This document shows positions 20,256 through 28,800 of a stretch of 64,000 bases of DNA, one piece after another. The DNA lies in contig NZ_JAKZAJ010000004.1 in NCBI RefSeq assembly GCF_023156285.1, positions 62,001 to 126,000 of the forward strand, in the 5' to 3' direction. Source of the stretch: Marinobacter koreensis. GTDB lineage: Bacteria; Pseudomonadota; Gammaproteobacteria; Pseudomonadales; Oleiphilaceae. The notes beneath the pieces were generated by a model that saw only the letters and a list, made by a program, of their open reading frames with translations, searched no databases and was not told the DNA's origin. The translations under genes were made by a program, and so were the position numbers. Within the stretch, counting starts at the first letter, position 1; each line of letters starts with the position of its first letter.

Positions 20256-21688
20256 TGCTGGAGATCAGAGACCTTTTTTCCATACTGCCCCTGATCATTG
20301 TCGGCTCGACCGCCGTGCTGCTCATGCTGGTCATTGCCTGGCAGCGGCACCACACCGCCACGGCACTGATCTCGAGTGCCGGGTTGATTGTCGGTCTGCT
20401 GTGCCTGCCGGCGGAGTCCATGTCGGCCGGATCGCCCCCCCTGATGCAGGTGGATGGGCTGGCGCTTATCGCCGGCGCCCTGATCCTGCTTTCGGCCCTG
20501 GTGACGGTGATACTGAGCCATCAGTACCTGATCGGTTATATCGGTCCCAAGGAAGAGTTCTACCTGCTACTGCTGTGTGCGACCTCGGGTGCCCTGGCCC
20601 TGGTGGCGGCCGATCATCTGGCCATGCTGTTTATCGGCCTGGAACTGCTGTCGATGCCCCTGTACGGCATGCTGGCGTACAGTTTCCGTGCGGAGCGGTC
20701 GCTGGAAGCCGGTATCAAGTACCTGCTGCTTTCGGCCACAGCAACGGCGTTTCTCCTGTTTGGCATGGCCCTGATCTATGCCCGGACCGGTAGCCTGGAT
20801 CTGGGCTGGGTTTCCGGAGCCATGGTGCGGGCATCGGATGCCTGGATGCTGGCTGGCGCTGGCCTGATCGTCGTCGGGCTGGGCTTCAAGCTCTCCGTGG
20901 TGCCTTTCCACCTCTGGACGCCGGATGTCTACCAGGGCGGTCCGGCACCGGCCACCATTTTCCTCGCCACCGTCAGCAAACTGGCCGTGTTTGTGGTGTT
21001 ATTGCGCCTGGCACTGGCAGCGCCGGTGTTCCAGAGTGAGTGGATGCAAACCGTTATCACGGTGCTTGCTTTGCTGACCATGCTGGGCGGCAATCTGCTC
21101 GCCCTGTTCCAGGCCAATCTGAAACGTCTCCTGGGGTATTCATCCGTTGCCCACTTCGGTTACCTGCTGGTGGCGATCGTCGCCGGCAATGCCCTTGCGA
21201 TCGAGACCACGGGGGTTTATCTGGTGACCTACCTGATCACGACGCTGGCGGCCTTCGGTGTGGTAACGATGGTTTCCAGCCCCTTCGGAGGTGAGGATGC
21301 CGACGCGCTGCCGCTCTATCGCGGGCTCTTCTGGCGCCGGCCCTATCTGGCAGCGGTCATGACCGTCAGCTTCCTGTCGCTGGCGGGTATCCCACTGACG
21401 GCCGGGTTCATCGGCAAGTTCTACGTGATCGCTCTGGGAGTTTCCGAGAGTCGCTGGTGGCTGGTAGGCGGTATTGTCGCAGGCAGTGCCATTGGCCTGT
21501 ACTACTACCTGCGGGTGATGGTGACGCTTTATCTTCCCGAACCCGGCATGCCGCGCCGTGATGCGGCCCATGACTGGGGCAGCCGGGTCGGGGGGCTGAC
21601 GCTGATCGCCGTGGCCCTTGCGATCCTCGTGCTCGGTGTCTATCCCACCCCGATGATCGACTGGATCCAGCAGCTGAGCGTCGGTTAG
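20255..21688 (+). CDS. nuoN: NADH-quinone oxidoreductase subunit N
   Basis: The 477-residue third antiporter-like subunit has landmarks FIGLELLSMPLYGMLAY with the key glutamate, SVVPFHLWTPDVYQG, and GYSSVAHFGYLL. ATG 20255 lies in a TAATG overlap with nuoM. This completes nuoA-N, so a proton-pumping complex I can be assembled from this locus alone. Its stop codon overlaps that of the opposing NDH-2 gene. Confidence 0.97.
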   Translation: MLEIRDLFSILPLIIVGSTAVLLMLVIAWQRHHTATALISSAGLIVGLLCLPAESMSAGSPPLMQVDGLALIAGALILLSALVTVILSHQYLIGYIGPKEEFYLLLLCATSGALALVAADHLAMLFIGLELLSMPLYGMLAYSFRAERSLEAGIKYLLLSATATAFLLFGMALIYARTGSLDLGWVSGAMVRASDAWMLAGAGLIVVGLGFKLSVVPFHLWTPDVYQGGPAPATIFLATVSKLAVFVVLLRLALAAPVFQSEWMQTVITVLALLTMLGGNLLALFQANLKRLLGYSSVAHFGYLLVAIVAGNALAIETTGVYLVTYLITTLAAFGVVTMVSSPFGGEDADALPLYRGLFWRRPYLAAVMTVSFLSLAGIPLTAGFIGKFYVIALGVSESRWWLVGGIVAGSAIGLYYYLRVMVTLYLPEPGMPRRDAAHDWGSRVGGLTLIAVALAILVLGVYPTPMIDWIQQLSVG

Positions 21689-22995
21689 TGCAGTTTGAGC
21701 CTTGGATGCATGGCCCGGCTGATCCGGTCCATGAGCCAGATGATGCCGGTCCGGATCATGCCGTGCAGGGCGACCTGGTGCATCCGGTAGAGCGAGAGGT
21801 AAAACAGCCTCGCCACCTTGCCCTCAATGTACATGCTGCGCCCGGACAGGTTGCCCATCAGGTTGCCGACCGTGGTGTAGCGACTGAAATTGATCAGTGA
21901 GCCGTGGTCGTTGTAGACGAACGGCACCGCCTCCTTGCCCTCCAGACGATTGCAGAGGGTCTTGTAGAGTGCGTCGGCTTGCTGGTGCGCGGCCTGCGCC
22001 CTGGGAGGTACGGGGCGCTCCGACTCCGGTTGCGGACAGGCTGCGCAATCCCCGAAGGCAAAGATGTCCGCATCCTGTGTGGTCTGGAGGGTCTGTTCGA
22101 CCACCAGCTGGTTACCCCGGTTCACTTCCAGACCATCGAGATCACTCAGAAAGGCGGGTGCCTTGATGCCGGCGGCCCAGATGGTCATCTCGGAGGGCAG
22201 CTCTGTGCCATCCTTCATGACCACGCTGTTTTCCCGGACCTCGCTCACCGGCTGGCCCGCCAGTACCTTCACATGCTGGCGTTCCAGTTCCCGGGTCGCC
22301 GCATTGGACAACCGGCCGGGCAGGGCCGGAAGAATACGATCCGCCGCTTCGATCACCGAAATGGACACATCGGACGCCTGCAGGTGGTTCATCCCGTAAA
22401 CCGGCAGTTCCCGGGACGCCAGTCGCAGCTCCGCCGCCAGTTCCACGCCGGTGGCCCCGGCGCCGATAATACTGATATTCAAAGCATGCTCTTTGCCCTG
22501 CATGGCCTCGTGGTTCTTGCGCAGGAAGGCGTTGAGCATCAGATTGTGGAAGCGCCGGGCCTGCCGGAGGCTGTCGAGGAACAGGCAATGTTCCTGGGCG
22601 CCGGGCGTACCGAAGTCATTGGCGGTGCTGCCAACGGCAATCACCAGGGTGTCATAGCTGATGCGGCGCTCGGGTACCACCTCCTGGCCTTCGTCATCGT
22701 GGAACGCGTCGATGACGACCTCTTTTGCAGACCGATCCAGTCCACCCATCCGTCCCAGCTGGAACTCGTAATTGTGTTTGCGGGCGTGGGCCCGGTAATT
22801 GATTTCATTGGCGTTGGCGTCCAGTGAACCCGAGGCGACCTCGTGCAGCAGGGGCTTCCAGACGTGGGTCAGGCTCGCGTCGACCAGGGTGATTCGTGCC
22901 TTGCCCTTCTTGCCCAGTCTGTTGCCAAGGCTGGTGACCAGTTCCAGGCCGCCGGCACCACCACCGACCACCACGATGTGATGAAGATTGCTCAT
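21685..22995 (-). CDS. ndh: Type II NADH dehydrogenase (NDH-2)
   Basis: The 436-residue FAD protein has an N-terminal dinucleotide-binding motif HHIVVVGGGAGGLEL and HVWKPLLHEVASGSLD. A second Rossmann motif ISIIGAGATGVELAAEL precedes DIFAFGDCAACP before the C-terminal membrane-anchoring region. NDH-2 passes electrons from NADH to quinone without pumping protons. The ATG at 22995 begins the Rossmann fold; in-frame codons upstream add an unconvincing leader. Its stop codon overlaps that of nuoN on the other strand. The 259-nt region up to the next gene holds its promoter and no other gene. Confidence 0.92.
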   Translation of the reverse strand: MSNLHHIVVVGGGAGGLELVTSLGNRLGKKGKARITLVDASLTHVWKPLLHEVASGSLDANANEINYRAHARKHNYEFQLGRMGGLDRSAKEVVIDAFHDDEGQEVVPERRISYDTLVIAVGSTANDFGTPGAQEHCLFLDSLRQARRFHNLMLNAFLRKNHEAMQGKEHALNISIIGAGATGVELAAELRLASRELPVYGMNHLQASDVSISVIEAADRILPALPGRLSNAATRELERQHVKVLAGQPVSEVRENSVVMKDGTELPSEMTIWAAGIKAPAFLSDLDGLEVNRGNQLVVEQTLQTTQDADIFAFGDCAACPQPESERPVPPRAQAAHQQADALYKTLCNRLEGKEAVPFVYNDHGSLINFSRYTTVGNLMGNLSGRSMYIEGKVARLFYLSLYRMHQVALHGMIRTGIIWLMDRISRAMHPRLKLH

Positions 22996-23254
22996 ATTTG
23001 TCGGACCTTTGGAAATGAAGAGAGCCAAGGGCTCTGGCACCGGAAAGCACTTGGCTGTCCTCACTGTGAAGGCGACCAACAAAGGTAGGGGGCTAACGCT
23101 GTGTGGCTCATAGTAACGCGGTGTCGGGAAAAAGAACAATTGGACGGAAGTCCCGGATGACCTGTGCCAACGGAGGGCGCCGATGCCGATCAGTCGCCGC
23201 TCATGGTAGAGTCCGGAATAACTGAATTGGCGTTGTAACCGTTGGGGAGAGTTC

Positions 23255-23815
23255 ATGAAAATCGCCGTTTACTGTGGTTCCAGAATGGGCAACGATCCGA
23301 TCTACGCGGATGGCACCCGGGCTCTGGGTAAGCGATTTGCCGAAGCCGGCATTGACGTGGTGTTCGGCGGTGGGCATGTCGGCCTGATGGGCGTGGTGGC
23401 GGATGCGGTTCTGGAACACGGCGGCCGGGTGTTTGGCGTCATACCTGAAGCCCTGCGGGACCGTGAACTGGCCCATGACCGGCTCACCGAATTGCACGTG
23501 GTGAGCGACATGCACCAGCGAAAGGCCCGGATGGCGGAGTTGGCGGACGGTTTCCTGGCCTTGCCGGGAGGCATTGGGACGCTGGAAGAGCTGTTCGAGG
23601 CCTGGACCTGGGGGCAGCTGGGATTCCACCACAAACCCTGCGGTATCTATAATCTTGGCGGGTTCTATGACCCGTTGCTCGCCCAGGCCGAGACCATGGC
23701 CCGGGCTGGCTTCCTCAACCGTGAGTACATTGACATGATTGTGCAGGCGGACACCCCCGAGGCGGTGATTGAGGCCTTCCGGAATTACGTTCCCCCGCAC
23801 GAGAAATGGACCTGA
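23255..23815 (+). CDS. LOG family protein (TIGR00730-type Rossmann fold)
   Basis: The 186-residue protein has VYCGSRMG at the N-terminus, GGGHVGLMG, and the signature LPGGIGTLEELFEAWTWGQLG with the catalytic glutamate. This marks the lysine-decarboxylase-like LOG family. Members hydrolyse nucleoside 5'-monophosphates to free base and ribose 5-phosphate, and are often labelled cytokinin-activating. In bacteria the role is probably nucleotide clean-up. It ends one base before the end of the convergent ankyrin gene. Confidence 0.9.
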   Translation: MKIAVYCGSRMGNDPIYADGTRALGKRFAEAGIDVVFGGGHVGLMGVVADAVLEHGGRVFGVIPEALRDRELAHDRLTELHVVSDMHQRKARMAELADGFLALPGGIGTLEELFEAWTWGQLGFHHKPCGIYNLGGFYDPLLAQAETMARAGFLNREYIDMIVQADTPEAVIEAFRNYVPPHEKWT

Positions 23816-23816
23816 C

Positions 23817-24248
23817 TTATCCCCGCAGTTCTGCCGCCGCCTCCAGGGCGCCCTCCTGCTGAGCCAGCTCCAGCGCGGTCCGACCGTTTCTGTCACGGGC
23901 ATCGGCGTCGGCGCCGGCCTTGAGCAGGCGGGCAATGATGCTGCACCGGTTGGACAGTGCCGCCACCATGAGAGGGGTCTGTCCCCGGTTGTTCCGGTGA
24001 TCGACGGTGGCCCCCATTTCCAGCAGAAGCTCCACCGTGTCGCTCTGACCGTTTTCAGAAGCCAACATCAGTAGGCTGTCTCCGTCGGTGGTTCGTATGT
24101 CCACGGGCAGGCCGGCCTGCAGGAGCGGGCGAAGCATCGTGGACCCTCCGTTCCTGGCCAGATCGAACATCCCCTGCGCCAGTGCGATGGCATCCTCATC
24201 CTGCTGGGTTTCCGGTGGGCGCGGGCTGCCCGGTGTCTTGCTGCTCAT
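23817..24248 (-). CDS. Ankyrin repeat protein
   Basis: The 143-residue protein consists largely of three to four ankyrin repeats from about residue 42 onward (for example DGDSLLMLASENGQSDTVEL, RGQTPLMVAALSN, NGRTALELAQQEGALEAAAE). It has no signal peptide. Ankyrin repeats mediate protein contacts; no partner is evident. It converges on the LOG gene with one base between stops. Confidence 0.88.
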   Translation of the reverse strand: MSSKTPGSPRPPETQQDEDAIALAQGMFDLARNGGSTMLRPLLQAGLPVDIRTTDGDSLLMLASENGQSDTVELLLEMGATVDHRNNRGQTPLMVAALSNRCSIIARLLKAGADADARDRNGRTALELAQQEGALEAAAELRG

Positions 24249-24430
24249 CGTGACCTCGGTGCTGATGTGTGTCGGCCTGTGGGCCGGGAGCCGGTATCGG
24301 CGGCCTGCTGCTGATCTGGACAGAGGGCCGACACCACTGTTAAAACCGTTGTATCACAGATCCGGTGGCGAGTGTGTGCCGCTGCCGGCCAGAAGCCAAC
24401 GATCAACCACCATCGACAGGAGACACGATC

Positions 24431-25060
24431 GTGAAACTGCAGGTTCGAGGTATTGAGGAAGGCCAGCCGATTCCGGAGAAATTCGCATTCGGCGTATTCA
24501 GTGAACAGGACCACATGAGTTTCGGGCCCAACCGGAATCCTGAAATAACCTGGGAAGACGCGCCGGAGGGGACCAGGAGCTTTGTGGTCATGATGTTCGA
24601 TCCGGATGTGCCCAGTGTCGCGGACGACGTCAACCAGGAAGGCAAGACCGTGTCCGCCGATTTGCCGCGGGTCGACTTTTTCCACTGGTTGCTGGTGGAC
24701 GTTCCAGCCAGTGTGAACCGGATTCCGGAGGGTGAGGACAGTGACGGTGTCACCCCGAAAGGCAAAGCCTACGGGCCGGGCCCCATCGGCATCCGGGGTG
24801 TCAACAACTACACCCAGTTCCTCGCCGGCAACCCGGACATGGCCGGCACCTATGCCGGTTATGACGGCCCCTGCCCGCCCTGGAACGATGAAATCATTCA
24901 TCACTACCACTACGAGGTACATGCGCTGGATGTGGAAAGTCTCGGACTGGACGGCGAGTTTGATGGCAATGCCGTGCGTGAAGCGATGGCAGGCCACGTT
25001 CTGGCCAGCGCCCGGGTAACCGGAACCTATACCCTCAATCCGGAACTCCGGGAATCGTGA
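24431..25060 (+). CDS. YbhB/YbcL family PEBP-like protein
   Basis: The 209-residue protein belongs to the phosphatidylethanolamine-binding (Raf kinase inhibitor-like) family. Recognisable parts are GPNRNPEITWEDAPEGTRS, MFDPDVPS and the HWLLVDVP ligand-pocket strand. It is somewhat longer than E. coli YbhB because of insertions near residues 60-70 and 100-125. GTG 24431 is chosen for the AGGAG at the proper distance; no ATG fits. The bacterial function is not established. Confidence 0.85.
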   Translation: MKLQVRGIEEGQPIPEKFAFGVFSEQDHMSFGPNRNPEITWEDAPEGTRSFVVMMFDPDVPSVADDVNQEGKTVSADLPRVDFFHWLLVDVPASVNRIPEGEDSDGVTPKGKAYGPGPIGIRGVNNYTQFLAGNPDMAGTYAGYDGPCPPWNDEIIHHYHYEVHALDVESLGLDGEFDGNAVREAMAGHVLASARVTGTYTLNPELRES

Positions 25061-25393
25061 CGTTTCACTGATAGCGAAATGCTATTTCGCCTATAGCCGG
25101 AGGCTTTCGTCTGGAGAGTTTCCGGTTCTTCAGCCCACCCCTTCACCGCTGCACCCCAGATAGGACAAGGAGTTGATGCACCTGATTCAATAGCGATCAA
25201 AAGGCGATCATCGAATAAGCACAATTTTTCATAAGACTTTCCGCTAGTTGTTCTAATTAACGCCCTGAACTCAAATCCTCAGACGTCGATACCAAAAATT
25301 GACTTATCTCAAATATGTTCCGGTGGTCATATTTGATTGGTCCGGCGATTATCCACAACGGCAACACTTACAACAACAAGATGAGGTACGTTT
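25061..25393. other. Intergenic region with a short palindrome
   Basis: I see no gene here. GCGAAAT (25074-25080) and ATTTCGC (25084-25090) form a hairpin with a three-base loop just after the PEBP stop, flanked by ATA/TAT; it lacks a T-run. The rest is A/T-richer than its surroundings (25190-25350) and presumably holds the promoter of the MFS gene, but I cannot pick -35 and -10 boxes with confidence. Confidence 0.5.
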
Positions 25394-27058
25394 ATGGATG
25401 GAGTAACGGGCGATCGCGTCTATGAAGGAGGCGGCGCACAGCGCAAGCCCGGCCTTCTGGATCGCGAAAACACAATAGCAGGCCCCAATTTCAATCGATG
25501 GCTGGTGCCCACGGCAGCGCTGGCCATTCATCTGTGTATCGGTATGGCGTACGGGTTCTCCGTCTTCTGGATACCGATGTCGAACATGATTCCGGCCAGC
25601 GAAACAGCGGCCTGCACCGATGTAGGTCTGATGCAGGCTCTGACGACCACTACCTGTAACTGGGCGGTGAGCCACGTCGCCTATACCTTTGGTATTTTCA
25701 TCGCAATGCTGGGTGTCTCTGCCGCACTCTGGGGTGCCTGGCTGGAGCACGCCGGTCCCCGGAAGGCCGGTTTCATTGCCGCCCTGTGCTGGGGTGGCGG
25801 TATGGCCGTCGGCGGTGTGGGCGTCATGACCCATCAGCTCTGGCTGTTGTATCTGGGCTGCGGCGTGCTCGGTGGCGTCGGTCAGGGCCTGGGTTACATC
25901 ACGCCGGTCTCCACGCTGATCAAGTGGTTCCCGGATCGCCGGGGCATGGCAACGGGCTTTGCCATCATGGGCTATGGTGGTGGCGCCATGGTGGGTGCAC
26001 CCCTCGCGGTATGGCTGATGGGCACCTTCTCCCAGGACGGCGGCACCGGCGTAGCCAGTACCATGATCGTCATGGGCTTTATCTACTTCCTGGTCATGAG
26101 CGCCGGGGCGTTCGGGTTCCGGGTACCGCCCAATGGCTGGAAGCCCAGCGGCTGGCAGCCGACCGAGGCGGATACCTCCAATGAAATGATCACCATGGGC
26201 CACGTGCATCTGCGCCAGGCCTGGAAGACCAAGCAGTTCTGGCTGATCTGGAGTGTATTGTTCCTGAATGTGACCGCTGGCATTGCAGTGATCTCCATGG
26301 CAAGCCCGATGCTGCAGGATGTCTTTGGCGGGGCGCTGGTGGGTCTTGAGGATGCCTCGGCTGCGCTTACCGCGTCACAGAAGGCGGCGGTAGCGGCTGC
26401 AGCGGCCGGTCTGGTAGGGCTGATCAGTCTGTTCAACAGTGTCGGGCGCCTGTTCTGGGCCTCCCTGTCGGACAAGATCGGTCGCAAGAACACCTACTAC
26501 ACGTTCTTTGTGCTCGGGATCGCCGTCTACTGTCTGCTGCCGACCTGGGGCCATATGGGCGCACCAGGACTGTTCGTGATCTCCATCTGCATCATCCTGA
26601 GTATGTACGGGGGTGGGTTTGCCACGGTGCCGGCCTACCTGGCGGACATTTTCGGCACCCAGATGGTGGGCGCGATCCATGGCCGTCTGTTGACCGCCTG
26701 GTCCGCGGCGGGCCTGGTCGGCCCGGTCATTATCACGCTGTTGCGCGAAGCCCAGCTGGATGCCGGGGTGGAACGGGCGCTGGTGTATGACCGCACGCTC
26801 TACATCATGGCCGGCCTGCTGCTCGTGGGTCTGATCTGTAACAGTCTGGTCAAGCCGGTGCACAAGTCGCTGCACATGGACGAGGAAGAGCTGGCCCGTG
26901 AGCGGGCATTGCAGCACGACTCCCACATCTCGGCCAATGCCGAGACGGCAGCCCGCGGCCGGTTCGGGCCCCTGGGTGTTGTCTGCTGGCTGGCGGTGGG
27001 AGTGCCGTTCCTGATCGGGCTCTACATCGCTATCGCCAAGGCGGCGGCGTTGTTCTGA
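25394..27058 (+). CDS. OFA-type MFS transporter, probable formate/oxalate carrier
   Basis: The 554-residue, roughly 12- to 14-helix transporter has the start of the OFA (oxalate/formate antiporter) family: RWLVPTAALAIHLCIGMAYG after a 30-residue cytoplasmic leader. It also has the MFS loop motif DKIGRKNTYY near residue 360. The C-terminal region carries one or two extra hydrophobic segments. Its position next to the formate dehydrogenase operon and regulator suggests that it imports formate, though OFA members also move oxalate and other small monocarboxylates. ATGAGG lies upstream of the ATG. Confidence 0.85.
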   Translation: MDGVTGDRVYEGGGAQRKPGLLDRENTIAGPNFNRWLVPTAALAIHLCIGMAYGFSVFWIPMSNMIPASETAACTDVGLMQALTTTTCNWAVSHVAYTFGIFIAMLGVSAALWGAWLEHAGPRKAGFIAALCWGGGMAVGGVGVMTHQLWLLYLGCGVLGGVGQGLGYITPVSTLIKWFPDRRGMATGFAIMGYGGGAMVGAPLAVWLMGTFSQDGGTGVASTMIVMGFIYFLVMSAGAFGFRVPPNGWKPSGWQPTEADTSNEMITMGHVHLRQAWKTKQFWLIWSVLFLNVTAGIAVISMASPMLQDVFGGALVGLEDASAALTASQKAAVAAAAAGLVGLISLFNSVGRLFWASLSDKIGRKNTYYTFFVLGIAVYCLLPTWGHMGAPGLFVISICIILSMYGGGFATVPAYLADIFGTQMVGAIHGRLLTAWSAAGLVGPVIITLLREAQLDAGVERALVYDRTLYIMAGLLLVGLICNSLVKPVHKSLHMDEEELARERALQHDSHISANAETAARGRFGPLGVVCWLAVGVPFLIGLYIAIAKAAALF

Positions 27059-27065
27059 CCGGGAG

Positions 27066-27091
27066 CCCCGCCTGACCGGAGTCGGGCGGGG
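27066..27091. terminator. Bidirectional terminator hairpin
   Basis: CCCCGCC (27066-27072) pairs with GGCGGGG (27085-27091), with an inner GAC/GTC pairing around a CGGA loop. It occupies nearly the whole gap between the stop codons of the convergent transporter and regulator genes. Confidence 0.65.
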
Positions 27092-27093
27092 TG

Positions 27094-28170
27094 TCAGCCA
27101 TCCTCGGCGATCAGCTGTTCGAAGGTGATGACCTCGCCGGGGTGGTCCGGATCGTAACCGGGCACCTGATGGATCCGGTCAACGAAGGTGCTGGAACGCA
27201 TGAGAGCGAGCAGATGTTGCAGATTGGGGTCGTCCAGGCGGTCCTTCCGGCACAGCAGCAGATAGTGCTCGGAGACAACCTCGACAAAGTCCAGGTTGAA
27301 CTGCCGGGCGGCCGCTTCGACGCCGAATCCGACGTCGGCCATGCCCGAGGCTACGAAGGCAGCGACCGCCGTATGGGTCAGTTCCTGCTGAGGCATGCGG
27401 TTGATGGCGTCTTCGGAAAAACCCGCCTGGTCCAGCAGGAGATTGAACAGCAGACGGGTGCCGGAATGCCGGTCCCGGCCAATGAACCGGGCCTGGGTGT
27501 TGACCAGGTCCTCGAAGCTTTCGACCCGGGGTTCGAGTTCGCGGCGCATCATCAGGCCTTCCCGTCGGGTGACGAAGCGAATCAGGCGGAACTCATGGCG
27601 GCTCAGGTGGTGCCGGTAGTGATCCAGCACTCTCTCGGCCAGCACCGGCTGGGTCGGGAAGTGGAAGCTGGCGATGTCGCAGTCGCCGCGGTTCAGGGCC
27701 GACAGAGCCTCATCCGGATTGCGGTACTGAAGGTTGATTTCGACCGTGTCGGAGAACTCCGGGAGCAGGGCGACCGCATAGCCATGGCTGGCATGGAGCC
27801 GGAGCACACGGTGGGTGCCAGCGAGGATCTGCTGGATCTGGTCGTTGAACTCGGAGGCCATGCTGTCGATCTGGGGCCCCAGTCGGGCTTTGACTCGCTG
27901 CTCCGCCCAGAGCAGTTTCTCCCCCAAGGGGGTGAGCTGGGTGCCGTGGCCCTTCTGCATATGGACCAGGGGTATGCCGAAGACGTCGGTGCCGCGGTTG
28001 AGAAGGTTCCAGGCGTGCCGGTAAGACACGTTTGCGGCCCGGGCTGCGTCGGTCAGTTTGCCGGTTTCCCGGATGCTGTCGAGCAGACGGAAGAGTACCG
28101 GTTCGAACCAGTCGCCGTCGTCGGTCTGAAAGACCCACGCGGGCGAGAGGGTAAGCTTCTTTTTATGCAT
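27094..28170 (-). CDS. ModE-type HTH regulator with periplasmic-binding-like domain
   Basis: This 358-residue protein has an N-terminal winged HTH of the ModE_N/LysR type, with GKLTDAARAANVSYRHAWNL as the recognition region and LTPLGEKLLWAEQRV after it. From about residue 118 it has a COG1910-like substrate-binding domain (LHASHGYAVALLPEF, QELTHTAVAAFVASGMADVG). Such proteins regulate molybdoenzyme genes and are thought to sense molybdate or a related ligand. It is divergent from fdsG with only 82 nt between starts, which makes it the likely controller of the formate dehydrogenase operon. Confidence 0.85.
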   Translation of the reverse strand: MHKKKLTLSPAWVFQTDDGDWFEPVLFRLLDSIRETGKLTDAARAANVSYRHAWNLLNRGTDVFGIPLVHMQKGHGTQLTPLGEKLLWAEQRVKARLGPQIDSMASEFNDQIQQILAGTHRVLRLHASHGYAVALLPEFSDTVEINLQYRNPDEALSALNRGDCDIASFHFPTQPVLAERVLDHYRHHLSRHEFRLIRFVTRREGLMMRRELEPRVESFEDLVNTQARFIGRDRHSGTRLLFNLLLDQAGFSEDAINRMPQQELTHTAVAAFVASGMADVGFGVEAAARQFNLDFVEVVSEHYLLLCRKDRLDDPNLQHLLALMRSSTFVDRIHQVPGYDPDHPGEVITFEQLIAEDG

Positions 28171-28200
28171 GCGGATTCATATTCCGTGGGCGTTGCGGGA

Positions 28201-28221
28201 GTGCTAGCTTGGCTATAGCAC
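28201..28221. promoter_or_regulatory. Candidate operator in the regulator-fdsG divergent region
   Basis: GTGCTA (28201-28206) and TAGCAC (28216-28221) form an inverted repeat with a nine-base spacer. It sits about 30 nt upstream of both the AGGA site and start of fdsG and of the regulator's own start. Its place between divergent genes fits a regulator site; the binding is inferred. Confidence 0.4.
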
Positions 28222-28252
28222 TGTAGCAGAACAAAAACAGGTAGGAATAGTG

Positions 28253-28789
28253 ATGCATATGTCAGCGCAGAGTAACCCAGCCTCGAATCAGGACAACCTG
28301 CCCGGTTCCGCGGAATGGACCCCTGACATGATCCAGGCGATTGTGGCGGATCTGAAACACAAGCCCGGCGCCCTCCTTCCCATTCTGCATGCCATTCAGG
28401 ATCGGGTCGGCCACATTCCGGACGGTGCCGTGCCAATCATTGCCGAGGGCCTGCAGCAGACCCGGGCTGACATCCACGGTGTCATCAGTTTCTACCATCA
28501 CTTCCGCACCCAGCCGGCCGGCAGCCATGTGCTGCAGGTCTGTCGGGCAGAAGCCTGCCAGTCGATGGGCAGCCGGGCTCTGGAGGCACACATCCGCAAC
28601 CGCCTGGGGGTGGATTATCACCAGACCACCGCCGATCGCGAGTTCACCCTGGAACCGGTGTATTGCCTGGGTAACTGTGCTTGTGCCCCGTCCATCCGGG
28701 TGAACGACCGCATCCATGGCCGGATGACGCCGGAGAAGTTTGACCGGCTGGCGGAACAACTGACCACCTCGACACTCGAACTCAAATAA
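28253..28789 (+). CDS. fdsG: NAD-dependent formate dehydrogenase gamma subunit
   Basis: This 178-residue NuoE-like [2Fe-2S] subunit has HIPDGAVPIIAEGLQ, DIHGVISFYHHFR, and cluster ligands in CRAEACQ and CLGNCACAP. In the soluble Fds complex it sits beside the flavin subunit. I chose ATG 28253, with AGGA six bases upstream; GTG 28250 and ATG 28259 are possible alternatives. It is the first gene of the fds operon. Confidence 0.93.
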   Translation: MHMSAQSNPASNQDNLPGSAEWTPDMIQAIVADLKHKPGALLPILHAIQDRVGHIPDGAVPIIAEGLQQTRADIHGVISFYHHFRTQPAGSHVLQVCRAEACQSMGSRALEAHIRNRLGVDYHQTTADREFTLEPVYCLGNCACAPSIRVNDRIHGRMTPEKFDRLAEQLTTSTLELK

Positions 28790-28800
28790 GCGCGGGAGAA

